The notes under the pieces: model-generated
The model's database searches: none
Told to the model about the DNA's origin: nothing
Seen by the model: the letters and a program-made list of their open reading frames with translations, nothing else
Translations under genes and position numbers: made by a program
DNA from: Myxococcales bacterium
Lineage (GTDB): Bacteria > Myxococcota_A > Polyangia > Polyangiales > Polyangiaceae
Assembly: GCA_004193285.1 (NCBI GenBank)
Contig: SECP01000047.1
Span: 1 to 64,000 of the forward strand
Direction: 5' to 3'
DNA: 64,000 nt
Shown here: positions 46,706 through 54,820 of the stretch, in pieces
How positions within the stretch are numbered: position 1 is the stretch's first letter
Layout of the letters: each line of letters begins with the position of its first letter

Positions 46706-48937
46706 GTGCGAAAGTACATTTTTCTCTCCAGCTTCGGTGTGGCTTGCGCGGGCTTGTCCCTCGCACCGCGACTCGCCGCGCAAGAGCCGACGCCAGAAAC
46801 CCCTGGCGCCGGGACAGAAGCGCCGGCTCCGCCGGCCCCGGTCGACGGAGCGCCGGGACCAGACGCCTCCCAAGACGAGCCAGGCGCCAGCGCTCAGCCC
46901 ACGCCCGCCGCGCCCACGCCCGCCGCGCCCACGCCCGCCGCGCCCACGCCCGCCGCGCCTACAACTTCGCCCGAATCCGCCGCTCCGGCTCCGGCCCCAA
47001 GCGCCGCGGAGGACGACGAGCTCGAGTTCGAAGGCACGGCGGAGGTCGAAGCGCCACCGCGCGAGGTGACGAAGCGCAGCGTGGACGCCGAGGTCGTGCA
47101 GCAGATGCCCGGCACGCGAGGCGACGCGCTGCGCGCGATCGAGATCATGCCCGGCGTCGCACGTACTTCGATCGGACAGGGCGACCCGATCCTGCGCGGC
47201 GCGGCCGCGGGCGAAAGCCAGGTGTACTTGGACGGCATTCCGGTGCCGTTCATGTTCCACTTCGGCGGCCTCACCAGCTTCATGAGCTCGCGCCTCGTGC
47301 AGAAGCTGGACGTCTACCCTGGTAACTTTTCCGCGCGCTATGGCCGCGCGGTGGGCGGCGTGATCGACATCACCGCGCGCGACCCGAGCTCGGAACGCTT
47401 CCGCGCCGCCCTAGACTTGAGCCTCATCGACAGCTCCGCGTTCGTGGAGGCGCCGATCACCGAGAAGCTCAGCGTGGCCGCGGCGGTGCGTCGCAGCAAC
47501 ATCGACTTCGTCTTCAAAAACTTCGTGCCGAAGGATACGTACAGCGTCGTCGCCGCGCCCACGTACTTCGACTACCAAGCGATGGCCAGCTACCGGTTCG
47601 ACTCCTCGACGAGACTGCGGCTGATGGGCTACGGGAGCCGCGATTCGCTGCAGCTCTTTTTCAAGGACGCCAACGACGAGGACCCCGGTCTGGCCGGCTC
47701 CCTCCGCGGTGAGATCGAGTTTCATCGCATCGCCCTCGAGCTCCGCAACCAGGGCACGAACGGCATCTCTGGCTTCGCGAACGTCACCGCTGGGCGCATC
47801 GGGCTTCTGCAACACATCGGCGAGGCCGAGCAGCGCTTCGACGCCACCGAGTTGTACGGTCGCGCCGAGGCGACTTTCGAGCTGCATCGCATGCTCCGTT
47901 TGACCGCGGGCGCCGACTTCTTCGGCTGGTTTTTGGCGGGGCGGTACCATGGCCCTCAGCCGGGCGGCCTCGAAGGTGACCCGACGGATGGCGACCCGCT
48001 CGCCAGCCAGCGCGCGATCACGGTGCGCGACGACAACGTCGTCGTTCCGCAGCCCGCCGCGTACTTGGAGCTCGGCTTCCGCCCAATCCAGGACCTGCTG
48101 ATCGCGCCGGGAGTGCGCGTCGACTACTACGGCGAGATCGCAGACTCGAGCGTGGACCCGCGCATCGCGGCCCGCTACGAGCTCACGCCCACGACCGCGG
48201 TGAAGGGAGGCATTGGGTACTACAGCCAGCCGCCGCAGAGCTGGCAATCGATTCCCGGGGTAGGCAACCCCGACTTGAAGCACTTTCGCGCCATGCAGAC
48301 GAGCGCGGGCGTCGAGCAGAAGCTCGGTGACTCCGGCAAGGTCAGCGTGGAAGGCTTTTACAAACGCGTCTTCGACATCGTGGTCGGGACCGAGAACCGC
48401 GAAGCGCCGCAGTTCGTCAACGAGGGTGAGGGACGCATCTTTGGCGCGGAGCTGGCCGGACAGAAGCGCTGGAAGGACGGCTTCGCCTACCTGGCTTACA
48501 CGCTGTCGCGTAGCGAACGCCGGCGCGAAGGCGCGGAGGACTTTCGCTTGTTCGATCAAGATCAGACCCACGTCTTGGCGCTCGCGGTGAGCCAAGGGCT
48601 GGGCCGCGGTTGGACGATCGGCGCTCGCTTTCGCCTCGTGAGCGGAAACCCGACGACTCCCATCACGGGCGCGACCTACGACGTACGCACCGGCGTGTAC
48701 CTGCCGAGCTACGGCGCGACCAACAGCCGACGTGACCCCTTGTTCAATCAGCTCGACGCGCGAGTCGAAAAAGAATGGCAAATTGGGTCCGGCAAGCTCG
48801 CCGCGTACCTCGACGTGCAGAACGTGTACGCGGCCAAGAATCCCGAAGGCTACCGGTACAGCTTCGACTACTCGAAGCGTGAGGCGGTGAGCGGTCTGTC
48901 CCTGTTTCCGAACTTGGGTGTGCGAGGTGAGCTGTGA
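46706..48937 (+). CDS. TonB-dependent outer-membrane receptor
   Basis: 743 residues from GTG 46706 with GGGAGA upstream. Signal peptide (FLSSFGVACAGLSLAPRLAAQ) then a Thr/Pro/Ala-rich stretch with four PTPAA units from a 15-bp DNA repeat (46898-46958). The plug domain (~105-200) has QVYLDGIPVPFMFHFGGLTSFMSS, VQKLDVYPGNFSARYGRAVGGVIDITAR; the barrel fills the rest (RYELTPTTAVKGGIGYYSQPPQS, QKRWKDGFAYLAYTLSRSERR, FPNLGVRGEL at the end). Imports a scarce ligand across the outer membrane using TonB-ExbBD encoded downstream. Ligand unknown. Confidence 0.92.
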   Translation: MRKYIFLSSFGVACAGLSLAPRLAAQEPTPETPGAGTEAPAPPAPVDGAPGPDASQDEPGASAQPTPAAPTPAAPTPAAPTPAAPTTSPESAAPAPAPSAAEDDELEFEGTAEVEAPPREVTKRSVDAEVVQQMPGTRGDALRAIEIMPGVARTSIGQGDPILRGAAAGESQVYLDGIPVPFMFHFGGLTSFMSSRLVQKLDVYPGNFSARYGRAVGGVIDITARDPSSERFRAALDLSLIDSSAFVEAPITEKLSVAAAVRRSNIDFVFKNFVPKDTYSVVAAPTYFDYQAMASYRFDSSTRLRLMGYGSRDSLQLFFKDANDEDPGLAGSLRGEIEFHRIALELRNQGTNGISGFANVTAGRIGLLQHIGEAEQRFDATELYGRAEATFELHRMLRLTAGADFFGWFLAGRYHGPQPGGLEGDPTDGDPLASQRAITVRDDNVVVPQPAAYLELGFRPIQDLLIAPGVRVDYYGEIADSSVDPRIAARYELTPTTAVKGGIGYYSQPPQSWQSIPGVGNPDLKHFRAMQTSAGVEQKLGDSGKVSVEGFYKRVFDIVVGTENREAPQFVNEGEGRIFGAELAGQKRWKDGFAYLAYTLSRSERRREGAEDFRLFDQDQTHVLALAVSQGLGRGWTIGARFRLVSGNPTTPITGATYDVRTGVYLPSYGATNSRRDPLFNQLDARVEKEWQIGSGKLAAYLDVQNVYAAKNPEGYRYSFDYSKREAVSGLSLFPNLGVRGEL

Positions 48938-49815
48938 GATTCATGAAGTTGCTGAGCTTGGGTGTGCTCTTGGCTGGCTGCGATGACCCGCTCAAGTCCG
49001 TGGAGCTGGTAGCGGAGGCGCGCGTGCTCGGGGGGCGCGTGGAGGTGACGGGCGAGCCGGAACGAGCCGCCCCGGCTCCGGGCGAGAACGCGACCGCACG
49101 CCTCCTGCTGGCGTCCCCTTCGCTGAATCGAACGTTGGGCTTCGCGCTCGCGGCGTGCCCGGCTTCGCCTCGTAATGGCGCGCGCGGCGAGTGCGGAGGT
49201 GAGGTTTTCGCGCGGATTTCGAGCGAAAATGGCGCGAGCGACACGCCGAGCCTCACCTTCACGGTGCCGAGCGAGCTCGACCCGAGCGGCCGCTTGCTGC
49301 TCACGGGCGTCGTCTGCCCGGAGAGCTCGCCCAACGAGGATGGGCAGAGCTGCGAGGGCGCGCAGCCAGGCACTTCCGTCCAGCTCGAGCTGGAGCTGGC
49401 GCACGAAGACGACGTCAACCTGAACCCGGAGCTGCAAGCAGACGCCATCTCGTTCGACGACGACGCTTGGCCGGAAGTGTCGCCCATCGGCGGTGACTGC
49501 AGCGGGCTCGGCTTTCCGGAAGTGGCGCCGCTGTCCGAGCACTCCCTCACCGTGCAGCTCGACGAGAGTGACCGCGACGCGCTGCCGCGGCCGAGTGAGC
49601 TGGACCCGGCGCGTGAGTCTTTGCAGCTCTCACACTTCGTGACGGACGGCGATATCTCGCGCGCGTTCGAGAGCATCGCCTGGGACAGCGGCGAGCTGAA
49701 GCGAACCGTGACGTGGAAGGCTCCGCCTGCCTCCGGCCTCGTGCGCTTCTGGTTCGTGCTGCGTGATTTGCGGGGCGGCGGCGCTTTCACGGAGCGCGCG
49801 GTGTGCGTGGAGTAG
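48934..49815 (+). CDS. lipoprotein associated with the TonB receptor
   Basis: 293 residues from GTG 48934, which overlaps the receptor stop (GTGA); ATG 48943 is another candidate. Signal MRFMKLLSLGVLLAGCDD has lipobox LAGC. The mature protein is acidic with several Cys (ACPASPRNGARGECGG, VCPESSPNEDGQSCEG, GGDCSGLGFPE), possibly disulfide-linked, with extended strand patterns. It has no known family to me. Coupling to the receptor suggests that it is a surface partner that captures or delivers the ligand. Confidence 0.75.
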   Translation: MRFMKLLSLGVLLAGCDDPLKSVELVAEARVLGGRVEVTGEPERAAPAPGENATARLLLASPSLNRTLGFALAACPASPRNGARGECGGEVFARISSENGASDTPSLTFTVPSELDPSGRLLLTGVVCPESSPNEDGQSCEGAQPGTSVQLELELAHEDDVNLNPELQADAISFDDDAWPEVSPIGGDCSGLGFPEVAPLSEHSLTVQLDESDRDALPRPSELDPARESLQLSHFVTDGDISRAFESIAWDSGELKRTVTWKAPPASGLVRFWFVLRDLRGGGAFTERAVCVE

Positions 49816-49847
49816 CGCCCTCATCGAAAGAACAGAAAGAAAAAGAC

Positions 49848-50480
49848 ATGGATATCATCGAAAGATTGCTGGCAATTTCTCAATACGGCTCGCGCTGGGT
49901 GATGTGGCTGCTCATCGCCCTTTCCGTCGCCGCCTTCGCGGTGATGATCGAGCGCGCCGTATTGTTCTTCTCCTCGCGGGACGACACCGCGCGCTTGCGC
50001 GGGGAGCTCCGAAGGCTCTTGCGCGAGAACGACGTGGAGCTCGCGCGGCGCCGCCTGGAGGAGTCCCCCAGCTTCGAGGCACGGGTCGCCGCCGCTGGTC
50101 TGGAGGCCGAGGGCGTAGCGAGCGCGGAAGAGCGCATGCAGGGCGAAACCGAGCTGTGCAAGCTCACGATGGAGAAGAATTTGGCGCTCCTAGGCACCTT
50201 GGGCAACAACGCTCCGTTCATCGGGCTGCTCGGGACCGTGATCGGCATCGTGCGGTCCTTTCGAGAGCTGCAGAGCTCGAGCGGCCAGGTGTCGGCCGGG
50301 CTCATGTCGGAGATCGGTGAGGCGCTCGTCGCGACCGCTATCGGCCTCTTGGTGGCGCTGCCCGCGGTCGCGGCGTTCAACTTGTTTCAGCGCTTGATTC
50401 GAGCTCGGGTCGGCCGCGCTACGGTCATGGCCCACGAGATTTTGGCTTATCTGAAGGCGCGCCCGAGCGCGGCGGAGTGA
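49848..50480 (+). CDS. exbB: ExbB/TolQ-family proton channel protein
   Basis: 210 residues from ATG 49848 (an upstream in-frame ATG would overlap the previous gene's end and gives a poor N-terminus). Three membrane segments: WVMWLLIALSVAAFAVMIERAVL, then GTLGNNAPFIGLLGTVIGIVRSFREL, a classic MotA/TolQ/ExbB signature, and ALVATAIGLLVALPAVAAFNLFQR. Forms the proton channel with ExbD that energises TonB. Part of the 46706-53309 operon. Confidence 0.93.
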   Translation: MDIIERLLAISQYGSRWVMWLLIALSVAAFAVMIERAVLFFSSRDDTARLRGELRRLLRENDVELARRRLEESPSFEARVAAAGLEAEGVASAEERMQGETELCKLTMEKNLALLGTLGNNAPFIGLLGTVIGIVRSFRELQSSSGQVSAGLMSEIGEALVATAIGLLVALPAVAAFNLFQRLIRARVGRATVMAHEILAYLKARPSAAE

Positions 50481-50489
50481 GGAGAAGCC

Positions 50490-50903
50490 ATGCAAACCGG
50501 GTCTTCTTCGGACGACGCCATCACCGGCATCAACGTCACCCCGCTGGTGGACGTGGTGCTCGTGCTCCTGGTCGTGCTGATGGTCACGGCCACGTACCTC
50601 GCCTCGCGTGCAATCCCGGTCGACTTGCCGACTGGCAAGACGGGCGAAGCCAGCTCCGCGCCGCTGACGGTCAGCCTCACCAAGACCGGCGCCCTGTACG
50701 TGGACGGCGTGCCTTTCAGCGAGCCCCAGCTGCGCGAAAAGCTGCAAGCCGCGCGCAAGGTGGAGCCGGAGCTGCGCGCGGTGATCGCGGCGGACGGCGC
50801 GGTTCCCCACCGCCGCGTGGTGGGCATCATCGACTTGCTACGACAAGAGCACGTCGAGCGCTTTGCCATCAACGTGGACGCCGATGACCTCGAGAAGCGC
50901 TGA
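50490..50903 (+). CDS. exbD: ExbD/TolR-family protein
   Basis: 137 residues. One membrane segment with the conserved aspartate: NVTPLVDVVLVLLVVLMVT (the Asp is essential in ExbD/TolR). Periplasmic domain is VDLPTGKTGEASSAPLTVSLTKTGALYVDG followed by AVIAADGAVPHRRVVGIIDLLR, standard for the family. Sits 9 nt after exbB. With ExbB it conveys proton-motive force to TonB. Confidence 0.93.
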   Translation: MQTGSSSDDAITGINVTPLVDVVLVLLVVLMVTATYLASRAIPVDLPTGKTGEASSAPLTVSLTKTGALYVDGVPFSEPQLREKLQAARKVEPELRAVIAADGAVPHRRVVGIIDLLRQEHVERFAINVDADDLEKR

Positions 50904-50913
50904 GCACGAGCCC

Positions 50914-51657
50914 ATGAAGACGCGCCGCCTTCTGCCGTGGACCGTAGCGCTCAGCTTTTTGCTACACGGCGTCGCGTACGCGTCGTTGCACGCTCCACCG
51001 CCGGGCAAGAAGGCCGAGCACCGAAAGAGTCAGCTGCGCTTCGACGTCGTGAGCAAGCCGGAGCCGCCGAAGCCGCTCGAGGCTCCTGAGCCGCCGAAAC
51101 CGGAGCCGCCGAAGCCTGCCCCACGTGCCGCCGCGCCGAAGCCGGTCGTCGAGGCGGCTCCGCCCGCGGAAGCGCCGCCGCCCAGCGCCAAGACGGACGG
51201 CGTGACGCTGGCCGGGGAAGGTACCGGAAACGCGTTCAGCATGCCGCTCGGCAACGGCGGCTCGCTCGAGCCCGCGTCGCGGCCGCGCGCGCCGGCGCCC
51301 GTCAATGCTCCGCTCCCGACCCCGCCCGCGCCGACGCGCGCGGTGACCGAACCGCCGGTCGTCGCGGTGAGCGATCTGTCCAGCCGGCCTTCTCCGCCCT
51401 CCTTGGCGGACGCGCTGCAGCGCAATTATCCTGCGGACGCTCGCCAGCGCGGGCAGAGCGGCACCGCCAAAGTGCGCGCCCGCATCGACCCAGACGGCGT
51501 CGTGCGGCGGGTCGCGCTGTTGGAAGAGAGCGGCAGCGGTTTCGGGGCCGCGTGCAGCCGCGCTTTGAACGGCTCGCGCTGGGCGGCGCCGAAAGACAAA
51601 GCAGGGCGTTCCGTCGCGACCGAGATCCGCTACACCTGCCGCTTCGTGGTGCAATGA
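50914..51657 (+). CDS. tonB: TonB protein
   Basis: 247 residues from ATG 50914. N-terminal TM contains ALSFLLHGVAYASL, the Ser-x3-His pair found in TonB transmembrane helices. A Pro-rich spacer with repeated EPPKP/PPKPE follows (~50-85), then the C-terminal TonB domain (LADALQRNYPADARQRGQSGTAKVRARIDPDGVVRRVALLEESG...CRFVVQ) with the YP motif. Spans the periplasm to contact the receptor's TonB box. Its stop overlaps the next ATG by 4 nt. Confidence 0.93.
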   Translation: MKTRRLLPWTVALSFLLHGVAYASLHAPPPGKKAEHRKSQLRFDVVSKPEPPKPLEAPEPPKPEPPKPAPRAAAPKPVVEAAPPAEAPPPSAKTDGVTLAGEGTGNAFSMPLGNGGSLEPASRPRAPAPVNAPLPTPPAPTRAVTEPPVVAVSDLSSRPSPPSLADALQRNYPADARQRGQSGTAKVRARIDPDGVVRRVALLEESGSGFGAACSRALNGSRWAAPKDKAGRSVATEIRYTCRFVVQ

Positions 51658-53309
51658 AGGCGAGGCGAGGTGTAATCCTGATGGCGGCGGCGCTCGCGCT
51701 CCTGGCGCAAAACGTCGCGCGCGCGCAGTCGGCCGGCGCGGGCAGTGAGCCAGCGAGCAGCCGCGCGGCGCCGCTCAAGGTTTGGCTGGATGCGCGCGGC
51801 GCGAGCTTCGACGCGCAGAAGCTGCGCGCGGCTTTAGCCAAGGAGCTGAAGCGGGAGGTTGAGCTCACTTCCGACGCTGGCTCCGCGGCGGTGCGGATCC
51901 GCTTGGAGGGCGAGCAGCGCGCGGACGTGCGGTACACGACCCCCAGCGGTGAGGAGCTGTCACGCAGCGTGGACCTGCCTCCGGATCGCGACCGCTCGGT
52001 GCAAGTCGTGAGCTGGCTGACCGTCAACCTGGTGCAGGACGACGCCTCCGAGCTGCTGCGCGAGCTGCGAGCCAGGCGCCTGGAAGAAGCGGCCGCTCGT
52101 GCGGCGGCGGACAAAGCAGCGGCGGACAAGGCAGCGGCGGACAAGGCAGCGGCGGACAAGGCAGCGGCGGACAAGGCAGCCAAAAACAGCGCTGAGCAGG
52201 CAAAACTGGCCGAAAACGGCGCCGGCGGCCCCCCAGCCAAGGCCGATGGGATTTTGCGAGATCCGGCGAAGGGCTTCGATCTCGCGCTCGCGACTCCAAT
52301 CTCGCTGATTCGCGACAGCTCCAAGCGTGAGCTCTACCTGCAAGTAGCGCTCTGGTACGGCGAGGCCGGCGCGCTGCGCGGCGTGGCCGTATCGCCGGTA
52401 GCGCTACGGGTCCGTACGGATCTGGAAGGCGTGCTCGTGGGGCCGGCGGTGGCGCTGGTCGGCCGCAGGGCTCGCGGCGCGGTGGTGAGCGCTGGCTACG
52501 CTCAGGTAGATGGCGTGCTGGAGGGCGCGCTCGTCGGCGCGGGTGTGGCCGTGCAGCGCGGCAAGCTGGCGCGCGGGGTGGTGGTCGCGGCGGGAGGCGC
52601 CTTCACCGGAGAGCTGACGGGCGCGGTCGTCGGCGCCGGGATCGCGAGCGCCAAATCGCTGCGCGGCGTCGGGGTGGCAGCGGGCATCACGCTCACGCGG
52701 GGGCGGAGCGAAGGCGCGCTGGTGGCGGGCGGGGCCAATTTCTCAGCGGATCACCAAGGTGTGGAGGTAGCGGGCGGAGTGAACATCGCGCGGGATCTCA
52801 ATGGTATCGCGATCGCTCCGGTGAACGTGCATCGGCGCGTGAAGGGCCTACAGCTCGGGATCGTGAACGTGGCCGAGGAGGTGGACGGCGTCGCGCTCGG
52901 CGTCATCAGCTACGCCAAGAGCGGCCGAGTGCAGCCGACGCTGTGGACGTCGACGGAAGGGTCGGTGCACGTCGCGCTCAAGTCGATCGCCGGCCACGCC
53001 TTCACGCAGATTGGCGCTGGTATCGACGTCAACGCGGCTTCTTTCACGTACGACGGCGGAGTGGGCGCGCACTTTCGCCTCTCCCAGAGCTTTTTCTTCG
53101 AGCCGGGCGTGCACTACAGCGGCAAGTACCCGAGAGCAGACGCGTCCGGTGCTCCCGACCAGCACCGGCTCCACTACTTGGCCCAGTTTGGCTACCGCGT
53201 CGGCAGCAAGGTGGACTTCTTGGGCGCGGCCGGAGTCCGCCACGTCGTGGCGGGCGGGACCGGCGCGGCCATCGTGCCGGAGCTGCGGGCGGGAATCGCG
53301 TTCTTCTAA
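51654..53309 (+). CDS. repeat-rich outer-membrane protein, LA_2272-like
   Basis: 551 residues from ATG 51654. Signal peptide (MAAALALLAQNVARAQS). Residues ~30-130 form a compact periplasmic domain (VWLDARGASFDAQKLRAALAKELKREVELTS). A helix with five AADKA units from a 15-bp repeat (52103-52180) follows. Then ~200 residues repeat short beta turns of the type G-x-V-x-x-A-x-x-x (LVGPAVALVGRRARGAVVSAGYA, GVGVAAGITLTRGRSEGALVAGGANFSA), resembling LA_2272 surface repeats. The end looks like a barrel strand region. Coupled to tonB, so part of the uptake system. Confidence 0.75.
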   Translation: MKARRGVILMAAALALLAQNVARAQSAGAGSEPASSRAAPLKVWLDARGASFDAQKLRAALAKELKREVELTSDAGSAAVRIRLEGEQRADVRYTTPSGEELSRSVDLPPDRDRSVQVVSWLTVNLVQDDASELLRELRARRLEEAAARAAADKAAADKAAADKAAADKAAADKAAKNSAEQAKLAENGAGGPPAKADGILRDPAKGFDLALATPISLIRDSSKRELYLQVALWYGEAGALRGVAVSPVALRVRTDLEGVLVGPAVALVGRRARGAVVSAGYAQVDGVLEGALVGAGVAVQRGKLARGVVVAAGGAFTGELTGAVVGAGIASAKSLRGVGVAAGITLTRGRSEGALVAGGANFSADHQGVEVAGGVNIARDLNGIAIAPVNVHRRVKGLQLGIVNVAEEVDGVALGVISYAKSGRVQPTLWTSTEGSVHVALKSIAGHAFTQIGAGIDVNAASFTYDGGVGAHFRLSQSFFFEPGVHYSGKYPRADASGAPDQHRLHYLAQFGYRVGSKVDFLGAAGVRHVVAGGTGAAIVPELRAGIAFF

Positions 53310-53477
53310 GTTTCCGTCTTCACATAGAATTTTGGCGACGGTCGATTTGTGACGGAGCGTTGAACGGTCGGCTGACGAGTGGGCACTGACGCAGGTGATG
53401 ACGGCCCCCTGCTCCACGACTGCCACGACCGTTCGCGCCGCCGCGCGATGGGGGCGAGTTTGGGCGGGAGTCGCGGT

Positions 53478-54074
53478 ATGACTTACACGGGTCTCGTGCT
53501 TTCTCCGACCGCGCCACTCCAGGAAGTCAGCGAAGACGAGCAGGGCTTGGTCGCTCGCCTGGTGGCCTCCGATCCCGCGGCCATCGGTGAGGTGTACGAC
53601 GAGCACCACCGCGCGGTGCGCGCCTTCGCGACTCGTCTGGTAGGGGATGCCTCTGCGGCGGAGGACTTGGTGCACGAGGTGTTCGTGGCGCTACCGCGCG
53701 CGATGCGCGGCTACCGCTTCGAGTCGTCGGTGCGCACCTTCTTGATTTCGATCGCGGTGAACCACGCGCGGCACCACGTGCGGTCCGCCACGCGCCGCCG
53801 CGCCGCCATGAGCCGGCTCGGGCTGGAGCCCCAAGGGAGCAGCCAAGATCCGGAACAGATTCAACGCCGCAAGGAGCTCGCCTCCCTCTTGACCTGCGCC
53901 CTCGACCAGCTGCCGCTCGACCAGCGCGTTGCGTTCGTGCTGTGCGAGGTGGAGGACCGCACCTCGCGCGAGGTCGCCGACATCACCGGCGTGCCGGAAG
54001 GAACCGTGCGCACTCGCCTCCACCACGCCAAAAAGAAGCTGCGCGAAGCGCTGTCACAGGAGGGGCTCGGATGA
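53478..54074 (+). CDS. RNA polymerase ECF sigma factor
   Basis: 198 residues from ATG 53478, chosen because GGGAG lies just upstream; a longer frame (to 53379) is possible. Sigma2: EVYDEHHRAVRAFATRLVGDASAAEDLVHEVFVALPRAM and FLISIAVNHARHHVR. Sigma4: LLTCALDQLPLDQRVAFVLCEVEDRTSREVADITGVPEGTVRTRLHHAKKKLR. No anti-sigma family protein is adjacent except the single-pass protein that follows (overlap of 4 nt). Directly downstream of the TonB operon, so it may control it. Confidence 0.92.
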   Translation: MTYTGLVLSPTAPLQEVSEDEQGLVARLVASDPAAIGEVYDEHHRAVRAFATRLVGDASAAEDLVHEVFVALPRAMRGYRFESSVRTFLISIAVNHARHHVRSATRRRAAMSRLGLEPQGSSQDPEQIQRRKELASLLTCALDQLPLDQRVAFVLCEVEDRTSREVADITGVPEGTVRTRLHHAKKKLREALSQEGLG

Positions 54075-54811
54075 CCGAAGATCTCCTGAAAGCGGCGACG
54101 CGCGCCTTGCAAGAAGAGACCGACAGCGACTCGGCGGACGGGCGCTTCACTCGCGCGCGAGTGATGGCGAGCCTGCATCAAAGCAAGGTCAAGCGCCGCA
54201 CGAGGCTGGCGTTCGTGCTGCCCATCGCGGCGTGCTTGGCTGCGGGTACGGCGTGGGCCGGCGCAACCGGCAGGTTGCCGGCGGTGTTTCATGCCATCTC
54301 GGAGGCGGTGCGCTTCGAGCCGCGTCCGGCCGCGCCAGCGGCGAAGAGCGGGCACCCCGCAGCGAAGAAGCGGGTGGAAGCTCCCGCGCCCCTACCCGCG
54401 GCGGACGCGCCTCCGCCGGCTGCGCCGCCCGAGGCCGAGCCGGCCCCGCCGACGAAGGTGGCGCCCGCTCCCTCGTCCAAGCCTGCTCCGAGCTCGAGCG
54501 GCGCTCTGGCGGATAGAGACGGCGATCTGTACCGGTTGGCCCACGAAGCGCATTTTTCGGGTCACGACTACGCGCGCGCGCTGCCAGCCTGGGAGGCGTA
54601 CCTGCGCGCCGCGCCCAGCGGGCGGCTCGCCACGGAGGCTCGCTACAACCGCGCCATCTGCTTACTTCGCCTGGGGCGTACGGAGGAGGCGCGCACCGCG
54701 CTCAAGCCGTTTGCGCTGGGGGCGCTGGGCTACCGGCAAACGGAAGCCCAGCAGCTGCTGAACGAGCTGCCCGAGCCGCTCGGAAACGCGGCCGAAACTC
54801 GCGACCCGTAA
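54071..54811 (+). CDS. single-pass membrane TPR-like protein, possible sigma partner
   Basis: 246 residues from ATG 54071 (4-nt overlap with the sigma gene). A ~45-residue cytoplasmic start (LLKAATRALQEETDSDSADGRFTRARVMASLH) precedes one TM (LAFVLPIAACLAAGTAWAG) and a Pro/Ala-rich periplasmic linker (~85-140), then a C-terminal helical-repeat region (HEAHFSGHDYARALPAWEAYLRAAPSGRLATEARYNRAICLLRLGRTEEAR) typical of tetratricopeptide repeats. Topology matches an anti-sigma factor with a periplasmic sensor, but the cytoplasmic part does not show a known anti-sigma motif. Confidence 0.7.
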   Translation: MTEDLLKAATRALQEETDSDSADGRFTRARVMASLHQSKVKRRTRLAFVLPIAACLAAGTAWAGATGRLPAVFHAISEAVRFEPRPAAPAAKSGHPAAKKRVEAPAPLPAADAPPPAAPPEAEPAPPTKVAPAPSSKPAPSSSGALADRDGDLYRLAHEAHFSGHDYARALPAWEAYLRAAPSGRLATEARYNRAICLLRLGRTEEARTALKPFALGALGYRQTEAQQLLNELPEPLGNAAETRDP

Positions 54812-54820
54812 CGTCGGCCC

